Assembly: GCA_021234155.1 (NCBI GenBank)
Contig: JAJEKV010000124.1
Location: 1,755,094-1,819,093, forward strand
Reading direction: 5' to 3'
Source of the DNA: Isoetes taiwanensis
Lineage: Eukaryota > Streptophyta > Lycopodiopsida > Isoetales > Isoetaceae
DNA length: 64,000 nt
Shown here: piece after piece, positions 34,050 to 44,628 of the stretch
Numbering within the stretch: the first letter of the stretch is position 1
Layout: each line of letters starts with the position of its first letter
Program-made: the position numbers and the translations under genes
Notes under the pieces: generated by a model
Seen by the model: only the letters and a program-made list of their open reading frames with translations
Told to the model about the DNA's origin: nothing
Databases searched by the model: none

Positions 34050-36700
34050 AACCTCATGTGCACACCGCAGCTTGCATCCATTGTACTTCATTTGCTCTTG
34101 AGTTAGTACCCTCTTTATAACTCGCACCAAAGACCATCATGCTCACCTTTGCCATGTGAGCTAGCAAAAAAAAATTCCATAGGAGATCCTTACCCTTTCT
34201 CCCATAAAATCTACCAAGAAAATGGAATGGTCTTGAAGACTTGAACTGTGAAGAACAACACCATCACTCCAAAATACATGTTTCTTATATTCAATTCCAA
34301 TACTTTGCAACCAATCAAAGATGCATTTGTAGACAATGTTGGACAAATTCTCGTGTCATGTGTTTTGTCATCACTAATATAGAAATGAGTCTCCTTCACA
34401 ATACCTTTGAGAGTTTGTTTTCTTCTCCTTGGCCGAAGTCCTTGTTCTTCTTGTTCAAGCTCTCTTCCTCTCTTTCCTTCTTTCTTCTTCTTCTTCTTTC
34501 TTCATCCTCCCTGTAAGTAATATGCACTAGAATTGACACCTGATCAAGATGCCAATGACAGATTGAGCTTCCCCGCTGGATCTTAAACCGTAATTTTCTC
34601 GCAAAGTCTATGACAGAAAACAATAGTATCATCCGGTATGGTTGCCAAGCATTTCTTGAATTCCTTAGCTTGCCAATGAGCTTTATAATTATGTGGAACA
34701 AAAGACTTCATAGTCTTTTGCATGCTCATTAAATTCAAAAGGATCTGCCTGCCTTGTAGGCCAATCTAGTAACCTTTGCGTGTTTCTTAGATAGCTTGGC
34801 AAGATTCTTTCTTTTGGACTTCTTGTCGACAGCTCAATGTCAAATGATTAGCTCAACTCCTAAAAAGTAATATGCTTGAATTTGATAGTTAGTACCTTTT
34901 CAAATACTTTCCATTGGACATTGATAGACTTTTGCTTGTTCCTCTTTTTAGGACATGTTGGCAACCTGCAATACAAAAAAAATAATGGCGTATGTATCGC
35001 CATCAAGAACTTTCCCAATTCAAGAAAAAACAAATAGACTCTAAGACTCCTTACAGCCACAACCTAATGGTTTTGCAAATGATTTTAATCTTGGCATGAA
35101 CTCAAAGGGGCTGAGAATATGTGGATTCAGGGCCTGATCAAGTCTTGCATCGAGCTTGTTGAAAATGATCACACCGACCGGGTCAAGAATTGGTCAATGT
35201 CCCCGCGTAATCCAAGATTTTGCACATCACTCTAATAGGATAATTTTGGAATTCTATCACCGATTAGACTCGACAACTCTCAGAGAATACCCGCAAAACC
35301 TTAGTGCTTCAAATAAAAGCAAGGCACAATGTGATTTAGTTACGCACTTAGTTATTTCAAGGTAGCGACTTTGAAATTTCGTGAGAACATAAATCACTGC
35401 AGGCATGAACACTCAATCTTTTCCCCCGTTTGAGTGAAGCCGAGCATTCCTATCAAGCAGGGGACACTCACATACAACCCGACAAGATAACTCATGGAGG
35501 AAAAGATGACCAAGACTATCGACAGAAACAGGTTTAGATTAGATACTACTTAAAAAGTAATGTACAAGCAAAAGGAAACCATACTTACTTTTTAACCCAC
35601 ACTTTGTACAAGTCTCAAGATCAAACACACGCGTGCTTATGCCACTCTTCACTCTCATCCTTTGGCACACCACCATTCTCCAATAATCACTAGTTGATTT
35701 AATGGTGTTCTCCTTGGCCATACAGATCCGACTGGGCCACAAACTTTGCACTTACATTTACATTCCTTGTGAACACCATGAGGATCTGTCCTCATATTAT
35801 TGATGGCCTTGCCTTACAAATTCTAAATGCAAATGGTATTGGCAAAAGAATGTGTCTCCCTTTCTTTTAATTTTCTAATGTAGCTTGGCTTCAGGTTTCG
35901 AAGCCCCCTGACATCTTCATATCCGATGTTCCTTCTTGAAACCAAGATATAGTTGAACCCTCGCACAATGAAAAAATTTAGTTACTTTCTAAACAAAAGA
36001 AAGAAAGAAAGCATTCAAAATGTATGGTCGAAACTATACCGTGGTCATCTCTAGCGTATGAATAGGATGATCAATTTTCTCACTTTTATCATTCAAATGC
36101 TTCCTCACATGCTTCTTATAAGGTGATACTCGTATTTTCATCCCAATACTTCCCGACCGTGGCTATTTCTTCAGTCAGAAGGCATCTTTTCTTCTCTTCC
36201 TTCCAAACATTGACCAAAATACCTTCGTGATTCTCGCAAAAATTGCCTTCTAAATGCCATGGCAAATGCTTTTCGTGGAATAGATAGAACCCTTGAAATT
36301 GCAGATTGATTGATCCCCGGGCCCGAACAGTCAGCCATTTGTAGAGTGCTCTTTCTTGCTTGCAAAATATCGGTTTTTCTTTGCATTTTTGGGCCCCGTG
36401 CATTGTCTCTGACATTGGAAATCATGGTATGCATTACAGCCGTGTTCTTGGGATCCGTAATTCTCCTTGCAATGGTAATGTGTATTTTTCTTCAAAAGTC
36501 TTTGAAGAATTCTCCCTTTGTCTAAATCCTCCAAACATTCCTCACAATGTGATTAAAAGAGTCGGGCTTAGCTCTTTTGGACAAAATCTTGCAACCTTCT
36601 ATCACCGAGAAAATGTTTTCTCTTCTTCTCATTTGGTGCAATGTTTTCTTTTTTCCTTTAGTTTCAATCTCTTTCTCGATTCTCTCTTCCTCTTGGCTTC
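34050..36700 (-). pseudogene. Putative transposase of the inner element, decayed
   Basis: Reading down the minus strand, the blocks are: a basic region (about 36,700-36,400); LQMADCSGPGINQSAISRVL (about 36,310, HTH-like); GYEDVRGLRNLKPSYIRKLK (about 35,920); CQYHLHLEFVRQ and ECKCKCKVCG (about 35,740); MVVCQRMRVKSG ... CTKCGLK ending in a clear GTAAGT donor (about 35,600); and FVPHNYKAHWQAKEFKKC then DDTIVF (about 34,690-34,620). Next come SVIDFA(E)N...KIQ and HWHLDQVSILVHITY (about 34,540), HFYISDDKTHDT (about 34,390), FWSDGVV (about 34,270), SHGKGEHDG (about 34,150) and KRVLTQEQMKYNG (about 34,090). The acidic residues in DFAEN, WSDG and GEHDG are candidates for an RNase-H-like active site. 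It is homologous to the outer element's gene but more complete at the C terminus. Frameshifts, for example in DFAEN, show decay. Confidence 0.65.
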
Positions 36701-37117
36701 AAAATCCCGATAAATTCTCCTTTCCCCGACGCAATGCTCTAATTAGAATTGGGATTGGCATTCTGATTGAGAATTGCAAGTGAATTATCACCATGAGAAC
36801 AGATCAAAGATTGAATTGATTGGAATTGAAGACAGCCAGAAAATCTCGTTACAGAAATCTTCAAAGAATGACAACCAAGAATTTCCCTCCAAGAATCCGG
36901 CCATCTAGAAATCCCGCCAAACATGAAAATTCATCTCCCAATTCGCGCGGGATCATCCATGTCATCGATCCCTACCTCCACGGGATGATGCGTTCTATTT
37001 CTGGAGTAATCATCAAACGATGTCGTTGAACGAAAAAGCACTCGAGGGTAAAGCACCTAAAGCACTTACAAAGACTTGTCCCAAGGCTTTTTGGGTAGCA
37101 TTACCATATTTACACCC

Positions 37118-37372
37118 CCTAAGCCGGTTGAGATTCTGTAAATGCTGCTTGGCTTTTGCAAGCTGCACTTCATTGTTTGCAACCTCAACAACTATAGTGG
37201 CCACTTGTTGAACTATCCCCTCATCTACTGGGCCACCCCCCATTTCAACAAGGGCTTTGAGCATGTACTCTGTCATGTCTTTCTTTCTCTCAAGCTCAAG
37301 AGGCTCAGCCAGAGGCACCAAAGATCGGGACCTCGCGGATCGCTTGAAGACGTGAGATGTTGTCTTTAATTT
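37118..37372 (-). pseudogene. RING-H2 gene of the outer element, N-terminal coiled-coil part
   Basis: On the minus strand the frame reads VPLAEPLELERKKDMTEYML, then KALVEMGGGPVDEGIVQQVA and TIVVEVANNEVQLAKAKQHL, and ends NLNRLR at the CCTAA duplication; joined across the inner element it runs NRLRELTRRAGQLVS without a frame change. The heptad-like pattern suggests a short coiled coil ahead of the RING. Further upstream, another frame shows EKLQKIKDNISRLQAI, so an indel or intron near 37,325 probably separates more N-terminal sequence. Confidence 0.7.
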
Positions 37373-38569
37373 TCTGCAATTTCTCTTGTGAAGCCGGTGA
37401 AGAAAGCTCCCTTTAGCCTGGACTGGACAACTAGCTCCTTCTTGAGACTAAATCAGCCTGGCTGCGTGTTTAGGGTTTCCCCAAATCTGTGCACATGACT
37501 TCCGTGCGTGATATGTTCTCCCCCCATAAGTCGTGTAAGCCGTTGGGCACATTGCAAAGCTCCTAATGGACGGCCTCCCTTCTAATTTAATACTAGTGCC
37601 TCCTCGAACCGGCCTTTCGCTATGCTTTCGTGTGCCGTGGTTTGCCGGGATTTGCCGACCTCCGCTTCTTTTGAGCACCTTTGGTGGGTTCACTTTTAAC
37701 CTTGCTGCCAGAGGGCTCTACTCTTTGCCGCAAATCGCCCAATTAACCTTGAACTTCGTGGATCCCGCTTTGCTCTCGTGCGTTATTGAATGCAAATAGG
37801 TATGATAATCGCCTTTCTAACTTCTCTCGTTCTTCAACCCGTCCGTATATTTTTGCTCGAAGTTCTATTAGAGCTTCTTCGTGTCTCGCCTTACCTTGTC
37901 AATGGAAGTTTTGCCAGAATGACCCCGCTGGTATCCCAAACTTCATTGTACTTTCTGCTTTGCAGATATGAGATCCGCTCGAAATTGAGAGGGATGAACG
38001 CCCTCATTTGGCGTAATTCCCGCATACGCGGAAGTCTTCTTCGGTTCAAAGAATCAGCCAGTCCGTAGGGAACGTTTCTTCCGGCCCGGAAGAATGCAAG
38101 AAAATCGAATTAACGGTGGTTGAACCCTAAACCCATAGAAATTTTGTTTTGTCGCTTTTGCTTACCCAAAGAAATGGGTTCCGTTGGAATTATCGCTTGA
38201 GCGGGCGGATCAATCACCTTCTTTACCATGGTTGATCCGCTTGTTTAATGTGGAAATCCGAGAGCGCAAATTCACGGGTTGCTTGGCCGAACAGAAAAGT
38301 TGGGGAAGAGAGATTTGGAAAAACACAAATTCAAAGTTCGCTCGCTTGTCTAGTGGTTCCGTGATTGCGGGGTCGCATTCATTCGGGGCGGCAAATAGGT
38401 AATGATTGTATAAACGGGTACCGCTAGACGAATAGATCGCAGAATATAGGTGGTACTATATAGGTGAAGGGTGGGAAAAAAATGTTTGAAGGGTGGAAAA
38501 AATGTATTTTGGGTGTTTGGTGCCGGTGCCGGGTCGCTTTTTTTTTTACCGACCGGCATACTTTCACCC

Positions 38570-38601
38570 TCTATTCTATTCTATTCTATTCTATTCTCTA
38601 T
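38570..38601. repeat. (TTCTA)n microsatellite flanking the outer element
   Basis: Five to six TTCTA units follow the right TIR directly, the same unit and phase family that precede the left TIR at 22,228-22,274. Confidence 0.85.
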
Positions 38602-38685
38602 ATGTGAATATTTCCCATATTTTATTTTTTTGGGAGGGAGGGGGCGAGGTCTTTTGGCTCCCCAAATCGGGTCCCGTGGCGAAAT

Positions 38686-39122
38686 ACGCTTAAGCGATTT
38701 TGGGTGGAAAATCGCTTAGCGATTTTCTGCTTGAAAACCCCAGCCGGGAAAATGATAAGGGTAAAAAAAAAACAGGAAATCGCTTAGCGATTTTTCTGGC
38801 TGCAGCGTCTTGCTTGAGGCCAGCGCCCCGCCGGCCGCGCACATTAACTTTGCCGCCGCCCACGGCGCCACCTGCCCGGCGCCCGCGCCGCGGCTTACGC
38901 CGGCACGGCCGCCACGAGCCGGCGGTGAAAATCGCAAAAGCGATTTTCAGCTGCCCGCCGCTGACTGGCGCTAAGGCGGCGGTAAGGCGGCTTCGAGGGG
39001 CTTCGAAAAAAAAAAAAGTTTTCAAAATCGTACCGCGATTTTGAGGTCGAACAACAAAGGATTTCCGTTTTGGGGCTCATATTTCCAGGTTTTCGGTTTC
39101 AAAGGCTTAAAGCGATTTTCCG
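38686..39122. repeat. Left cluster of AAAATCGCTTAAGCGATTTT palindromes
   Basis: Five perfect or variant copies occur: about 38,686, 38,707 (CGCTTAGCG), 38,775, 38,926 (CGCAAAAGCG) and a half-site at 39,106. Confidence 0.8.
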
Positions 39123-39648
39123 TTTCCATAAGGTATTTAATATGTCCCCATTTGTATTCTAGATTTTGTGCCTAGGTTTTGTATTCTTTAATATGTGCCT
39201 ACATTTTGTATTCTAGATTTTGTATTCTAAATTTTGTATTCCAGATTTTGTCTTGATATGCCTTGATTTGTCTTGATATGCCTTTGTTGTATTCTAAAAC
39301 CATGGGCCTTTTGAACCATTGCCATTATAACCATGGTCTTGAGTAAGTTGAACATATTCTGGCTTCCTTCTTTATACACCCTACCTTCATATGTTGTTTA
39401 TGATAATTAGATTTACTTTACTAACAACACATTCGGCATATTCCCCAAGCAGGCATTACAAAATGGCAACAGGTGACCGATGGGGCAGAGATCTTACGCA
39501 GGAGAGCCGCCCGATAGGGATGGACGAGAGTGGGCTCCGAATTACGTCAACCGCGACAAATTTAGGCGCGGGTTAGGTACATCACTTTTTGGTAAGTACC
39601 GTCAGACCCCCATTAGATACCTTGCATAGTTGTGTCTCTAGAGTTTTT

Positions 39649-41002
39649 TCATTTGTACTTGTATGGTTGGTAGGCTATCCTAGGCTGATAATGGAAGTTT
39701 GACAGGAATATCGAGGCATATGGTCGACCGTCAGCGCCGGGCCCCCAACAGCCCGCGGGCACACATAGTTTGGGCACTTTATCGGTATCGCGGACGCACC
39801 TCGTGTCCCCATACAAATGGACAAGGTACGGTGAATCGCCTGCGGGCGTGTCTCGACGAGGGACGGTGCCATTGGGCACCATAATGCATATCACAGAGAT
39901 ATGTGGTGGCCATCGAGGGGAACGCGGGTCGCCCCAGAACGACCCGCGCAGCCATCCCCTCTCACGATGAGGAGAGGGAGCGCCAATGAACCGGCACGGC
40001 AGAGGGACAAATGGAGCAAATGCGGGCAAGAGCGAATGTAATCAAGGGGCGACAAAAGTGAGAAAGCGCGGCTTTGACGAGGACGATCGTCCGATGCAAG
40101 GCTCCATGCCCGTACTTGCTAGTTCTGCAGATTACCCTCGCCGGGCGTGATGAGGCATTGACAAAGCCAGCCTCAAAGATCGCCAGGGCATACGGAGGTG
40201 GTGCACCCTCTATACCGCAGGGAGGCCCGCACGCTTATGATCATCGTGGACGCAGCCTACCGAGGAGGATCTCGTGGATGAACGTCACCGCATGAGTGGA
40301 TGAGCCACGGATGTCGCAGAGCCCCCTCCCACCACACCGAGGAGATCATGGAGTATGCGACAAGGCTGGGTGCAGGAAGAGGAGAAAAAGAAGGGGGGGG
40401 CACTATCGCGCGAGAGCGCCATAGTGCGAGAGCAGCCACCGCGGAGGAGAGCGACCATCGTAATCGACGGGCCGTCAACCCACAAAGATGGAGAGCAAAT
40501 AACGGCGCTTATAGCTTTGAGACACGTGATTTGCATTTCAGTGGCATGTCGCCCTCACAAAGATAGCACGACCGACAGGCCATCCTTACATCACGCGCCG
40601 CATGCATGTGTCCCGGCAGCTATTGAGGACATACCAGACGACCTGTTCATTCACACGCCACCTCCACTGCATGTGATAGAGCCTCGTGCTTCGAGGCCGA
40701 TCTTTGATGAGCTGCGGGAGAGCGGTCGCAGCACATATGCTCAGATTATACAGGAGGAGAGGGTTCGTTCCCCTAGCTTGGCATCATTGGTGTCACCTTT
40801 TCCTCCCGCTGCAGATGCACATGACCGATACCGGTGGCAGAGGGACAGGGCTAGAGGGTTCTTTCTGTACTGGGATGGAGTTTGGGGCAGGGCACAACTT
40901 TATGCCTACTATTTGCTGCAGCCGTTGCAGGGGTGTGCCCAGGCCTCTATGTTCTCCTCAAGGCTGTCCCAGTCGGCCATTGCGCCACCGCCTGAAACAT
41001 AG
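39649..41002 (+). other. GC-rich ORF region in the palindrome element, plus strand
   Basis: A 215-codon frame (40,355-41,002) has the most protein-like part at its 3' end: AIEDIPDDLFIHTPPPLHVI, PIFDELRESGRSTYAQIIQE, RARGFFLYWDGVWGRAQLYA. A competing frame is open on the same strand. It lies between the two palindrome clusters and may be the element's own gene. No family is recognised, and GC-rich DNA makes long chance ORFs more likely, so the assignment is weak. Confidence 0.3.
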
Positions 41003-41067
41003 TCACGTTCGAGCCAAGGCAAGTGAGTGCGCAGACATTTACAAGCCTAATTAGACATGACATTCGC

Positions 41068-42321
41068 TTACCAAACATTCGATACTTGTTGCGTAGACGC
41101 CACACATCCTCCCTCGCTCATGTCAAACCGATATGTGACGCCGACCGACTGCCGTGGTCTCCTCCAAAGCATGGGACCCATCGCCTTCGCCATGTCCCAC
41201 CACGGCCTTTGTCTTTGTTCACATTTCTCATTAATCGCATGGCTCTTTCTATCGATTAGGGTGAACTGGTAGAGACCATACCTCTGGCGCTTCAATGGAT
41301 CGTGTGCCGGAATGCACTTTGCGCAAATATCCGTCCGCCACCGTCCTCCGCATGACCATTCTGGCCGTCGCGCGCGAAGCCTATACGCGTGCCACGCCCG
41401 TCGTGACTCCTCGAACACACCCGCGGAAGTTGTGAGCTGCGCCGGGGTTCCTCCCCACCGTGGGCGGGCAAAATCGTCCACCCTCATCTGCCGCCACCCC
41501 CTGTCCCGATCGCGCTGTGTGGATGTGCACAAGACGGACCGCGGTCTCGCGACCTGCACCTCTCCCACTGGATGTCGGTCCCGGGCCGATGCTAGTCTCA
41601 TGTTGAGGGAAGTCATTATCCTTCATGTACATGCGAACCTTGCAATCGCACACTTTCAGCACCGGGTCACGTATTCCAAATGGATCCCGTGCCTCGCTAT
41701 GCCTGTCTCCCACTGTGATCTTATTTCTTCTAGGGTCTGCGTCTTCGACAAGTGCTGGCCATTGGCAATGTGGCACTGCGCCACTAGATTGTTCCAATCC
41801 TCTACCCAAGGCACACACTTATGTGGATGCGATCCCACCCTATGCAAATAGGAAACATGACCGACGACTCCCACGTATAGCCCCTCACGGTATTGCTCCC
41901 ACCGTCCCTCATATCTATGCCACTCGGAAAGAACATGCCTGTCTGGTCTCTGTGGAAGGGGAGGAAAATCTGGGTCTGCGATCCTGATGTCGCAAGGATA
42001 CGGAGGTCTACCTTCGTTGACGGAAGCAATCATAAGATCATATGTCGCTTTCAAGAACACATACCCATGGACACGAACTCCTCGGGCCCGTTGCTGCCTA
42101 AGCCAGTCGCACGGATCGGGATACATCTGAACCACCTCCTGCACAACATTGGAACCACCGGGGCCACGAGGTGCACTTGTGGCAACGGACGGTGTAGAGC
42201 AATCGGCATCTGATTGGTCAGATGCCTCCTCCCAATAGTCGCTATTGCCATCATCTGAAAGCTCGCTCAAAGAGCCCTCATCCTCATAATCTGAATCCGA
42301 CATTCTAACAAACCCTATCAA
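41068..42321 (-). pseudogene. Unrecognised gene of the palindrome element, two frames
   Basis: A 221-codon frame (42,321-41,656) starts with a strongly acidic leader (MSDSDYEDEGSLSELSDDG) and continues YGYVFLKATYDLM-like text (HGYVFLKATYDLMIASVNEG), then RHVLSEWHRYEGRWEQYREG and CVPWVEDWNNLVAQCH. A second frame (41,616-41,068) follows with MRVDDFARPRWGG and a Trp-rich C terminus (RPWWDMAKAMGPMLWRRP). The two probably formed one protein broken by an indel near 41,640. Its start lies just downstream, on the minus strand, of three palindromes (42,422-42,580), which would be its promoter region. The acidic leader and Trp/Tyr-rich body resemble plant transposon or Gag-like proteins, but I cannot name the family. 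Confidence 0.45.
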
Positions 42322-42829
42322 ACAAGCTGCACTATGCCGGGAGAACTTCGAACTACGGCTATGGATCGCTTTAAGCCCTTTTCATATATGGTAGCCCCGC
42401 AGGCTTGTTTTATATTGAATGCAAAATCGCTTAAGCGATTTTCAAATTTCTTATTTTTTTTTCCCTCTTACTTTCGGCGCTGACAGACGTTGTCTTCGAA
42501 AATCGCTTAAGCGATTTTCTATATTTTTGGGCAGGTCATTGCTGACAGGCTGACACGCGAAAATCGCTTAAGCGATTTTCAATTTTTTTTTCCTCTTGCT
42601 TTTCGGCCTTCAGATATGCTTTTATAATGAAATTGAGTGAAAATACTTATGTACACTGACCACGAAAATAAATAGATGTCAAAAATTTTTGGTATTACTT
42701 TCAAATGTTTGGTATTCTTTTACATGAAGAAAATACATAGGTATTACAAGACATGGCTAATTCAAACAAACATACTACATAATAGACAACATATAATAGA
42801 AAAGACCAAAGCTTCACTCTATGCCCACT

Positions 42830-43274
42830 TCAAATTTCGATGAGATCCTCCATATCGAACTCATCAATATGTCTTCGACTGTACAGATCCAGCCAATCAT
42901 CCAACTTCTTGATAGAATGACCACTGCTGACGATGAGCTTGGTTACCATAGCCCCGCATTGTCTTTTTTGCTTCTTGTAAAGCTTCTTAAACAGAGGTCT
43001 AACGTGTTGTGCATCCAAACGCCCTCCATTTTCAGCAGCCTTTTTTTTGCCTTTGCCCCAGAAATAAAGCGTTTCAAAGATATGAGGCACTCCTCCAGCT
43101 CCACCCTACCGAAGTTGTTCCTCGCCGCCATTCCTTATCAACCCATCGCCTTGGAGGAGCTTCGAATTGGGCGCTAACTTCTCTCGTTCGGATCTGCTCA
43201 TCTCGCTTTTGTACCTCCAAATGCAAATCCCGATTCGCATGGGCTAAGATTGGCCCACTAATATGAGATCGCAT
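42830..43274 (-). pseudogene. Small broken ORF group in the palindrome element
   Basis: Three overlapping minus-strand frames give a basic, helical-looking protein: ANRDLHLEVQKRDEQIRTRE, then VPHIFETLYFWGKGKKKAAE, KKLYKKQKRQCGAMVTKLIV and KKLDDWLDLYSRRHIDEFDM. The pieces join if two indels are allowed. No family is recognised. Confidence 0.3.
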
Positions 43275-43682
43275 TTCGGTGATGGTGTGTCCCCGTCATG
43301 CTTTGTGGTCGCCATTTTGAGTGTTCCGAGATGAATGTAAGAGAGCACGAGGAGCAAAACCCTATAATCTTACCCTATCAAACAAGCCGCAAAAAACGAG
43401 GGAGCAAAACCCTATATTCTTACCCTATCGCGAATCGCTTAAGCACTCCTTTCACGGATTTTGGAACACACGCAGGCTTATTTTATATTGAATTGAAAAT
43501 CGCTTGAGCGATTTTCTATTTTTTTTTTTTGGCAGGTGATTGTTGACAGGCTGACACGCGAAAATCGCTTAAGCGATTTTCAATTTTTTTTTTTTTTTTT
43601 TTTTTCCCTCTTACTTTCGGCAATGTATATGCTTTCATAATCAAATTGAGTGTACTACTTTTTTCCCATTCATAAAAGCAAA

Positions 43683-44075
43683 TTACACATTGTCTTTGTC
43701 CATCCCGAGGACGTGACAATTTGATGCAACCATTTGCATCATTATCTGCACATTTAACATCGTTTCATCTCTGTTTGGCTCGTTGAGCCATTCTACCAGT
43801 CGTTCGCTGCAGGGAACGCCCGACGTTAAAGCAGTGACAAGCTCCCTTTCACTCATTCTTGCGACGATGGTGAAAGGAGCGGCAGAAGCAGGGGGGTTGC
43901 TGTCCCTTGGAGGAGGAGCAGGGGGATTGCTGATGATGTCCCTCGGAGGAGGAGGAGGAGGCTGACATCGGGGTAGAAGGGACATATCGTGCCCGCATCG
44001 GTCTTTAACCTGTCCTTTGACCATTTTAACAAGATGGGCAGGGAGACTAGAGGCGCTTTTTGACGATATGGGCAA
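43683..44075 (-). CDS. Pro-rich small ORF (130 codons) in the palindrome element
   Basis: The frame begins MPISSKSASSLPAHLVKMVK, has Pro-rich stretches (CQPPPPPPRDII, PPAPPPRD) and ends in a helical segment (RMSERELVTALTSGVPCSER, VEWLNEPNRDETMLNVQIMM). It lies between palindrome copies, so it could be transcribed from them. Function unknown; conservation would be needed to call it real. Confidence 0.3.
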   Translation of the reverse strand: MPISSKSASSLPAHLVKMVKGQVKDRCGHDMSLLPRCQPPPPPPRDIISNPPAPPPRDSNPPASAAPFTIVARMSERELVTALTSGVPCSERLVEWLNEPNRDETMLNVQIMMQMVASNCHVLGMDKDNV

Positions 44076-44628
44076 GTCGTTTTATATTGAATAGAAAAAT
44101 CGCTTAGCCGCATTTTCATTTTTTTTTTTTGGCTTATTTTCCCTCGGGCGGCCGACGGAAGCCGACACGCCGAAAAATCGCTTTTGCGATTTTCAAATTT
44201 TTTTCCTCTTTGCTTTCGGGCGCCGACAGACGACTTCAAAAAATCGCTTAAGTGATTTTCTATTTTTTTTCATTTTCACTGGCAAAGCGATCGCCGACGA
44301 CGCCGATAAATTTAAAATCGCTTAAGCGATTTCAGATTTTTTTTTTTTTTTTCACTGGCAAAGCGATCGGCGACGGATCATCGACGGACGCTGATAAATT
44401 TAAAATCGCTTTTTTATTTTCGATTTTTTATTTAAAACCACCTGGAGAGGTGAGCCTAGTTTCCGGTAACGGAAAACGAAAATCGCTTAAGCGATTTTCA
44501 CCTTCCCCGTTTGAAAATCGCTTAAGCGATTTTCCCTAAATCGCTTAAGCGATTTTCGTCCGCGCGAGACCCCGTTTTCGGGAGCCAAAGAAGGCACCGG
44601 GAAGGGGGTGTCAATCTTTCATGTGTGG

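Larger units (their letters stand above)
28108..37117 (-). mobile_element. Inner DNA transposon, 9.0 kb, with 25-bp TIRs and CCTAA duplication
   Basis: The left end GGGTGTAAATATGGTAATGC continues to a perfect 25-base inverted repeat (28,108-28,132) with 37,093-37,117, followed on both sides by AAAAA and by AAGCACTT-rich subterminal repeats. The 5-base CCTAA lies at 28,103-28,107 and 37,118-37,122. A 6-base reading, CCTAAG, is also possible because a terminal G is shared. Removal of the element plus one CCTAA rejoins the RING gene in frame, which verifies the boundaries independently. It carries a transposase-like gene (-), an FCP1-like gene (+) and a third gene (+), the same convergent plan as the outer element. 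Confidence 0.9.
22275..38569 (+). mobile_element. Outer DNA transposon with transposase-like, FCP1-like and RING genes
   Basis: Terminal inverted repeats of 23 bases (GGGTGAAAGTATGCTGGTGG at 22,275; the complement of 38,547-38,569 differs at 2 of 23 positions) bound a 16.3-kb unit. Both ends abut (TTCTA)n, consistent with insertion into a pentanucleotide repeat. Removing the inner transposon (28,108-37,117) and the MITE (25,745-26,348) leaves about 6.7 kb with three genes: a transposase-like gene (+), and FCP1-like and RING genes (both -). The termini resemble those of the inner element (GGGTGTAAATATGG), so the two are relatives. The target duplication cannot be read cleanly because of the microsatellite; four bases (TCTA) are shared. 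Confidence 0.75.
42422..44558. repeat. Right cluster of AAAATCGCTTAAGCGATTTT palindromes
   Basis: About twelve copies occur at approximately 42,422, 42,497, 42,559, 43,495, 43,560, 44,095, 44,174, 44,238, 44,314, 44,478, 44,512 and 44,538. Most are perfect over 20-22 bases with the centre CTTAAG. Many are followed by T-runs of 8-20 and then by a repeated GACAGGCTGACACGCG or GGCGCCGACAGACG-like spacer, so the repeat unit is larger than the palindrome. Confidence 0.85.
38640..44620. mobile_element. DNA element with GC-skewed ends and an array of perfect palindromes
   Basis: The left end carries TTTTGGCTCCCCAAATCGGG followed by a GTCCCG..GGCGAAA block. The complement of the right end carries CTTTGGCTCCCGAAAACGGG followed by GTCTCG..GGACGAAA, an imperfect terminal inverted repeat of about 45 bases near 38,650-38,695 and 44,545-44,600. 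Inside both ends lie palindromic subterminal repeats. The interior has several GC-rich ORFs on both strands but no recognised transposase. The exact borders and target duplication could not be fixed. Confidence 0.6.

Noticed and set aside
39649-42030. Numerous overlapping ORFs on both strands
   Set aside because: The GC-rich sequence opens several frames by chance; only the most protein-like ones were kept, at low confidence.
38640-44620. CRISPR-like array because of regular palindromes
   Set aside because: Spacing is irregular, the repeats are clustered at element ends, and the context is eukaryotic.
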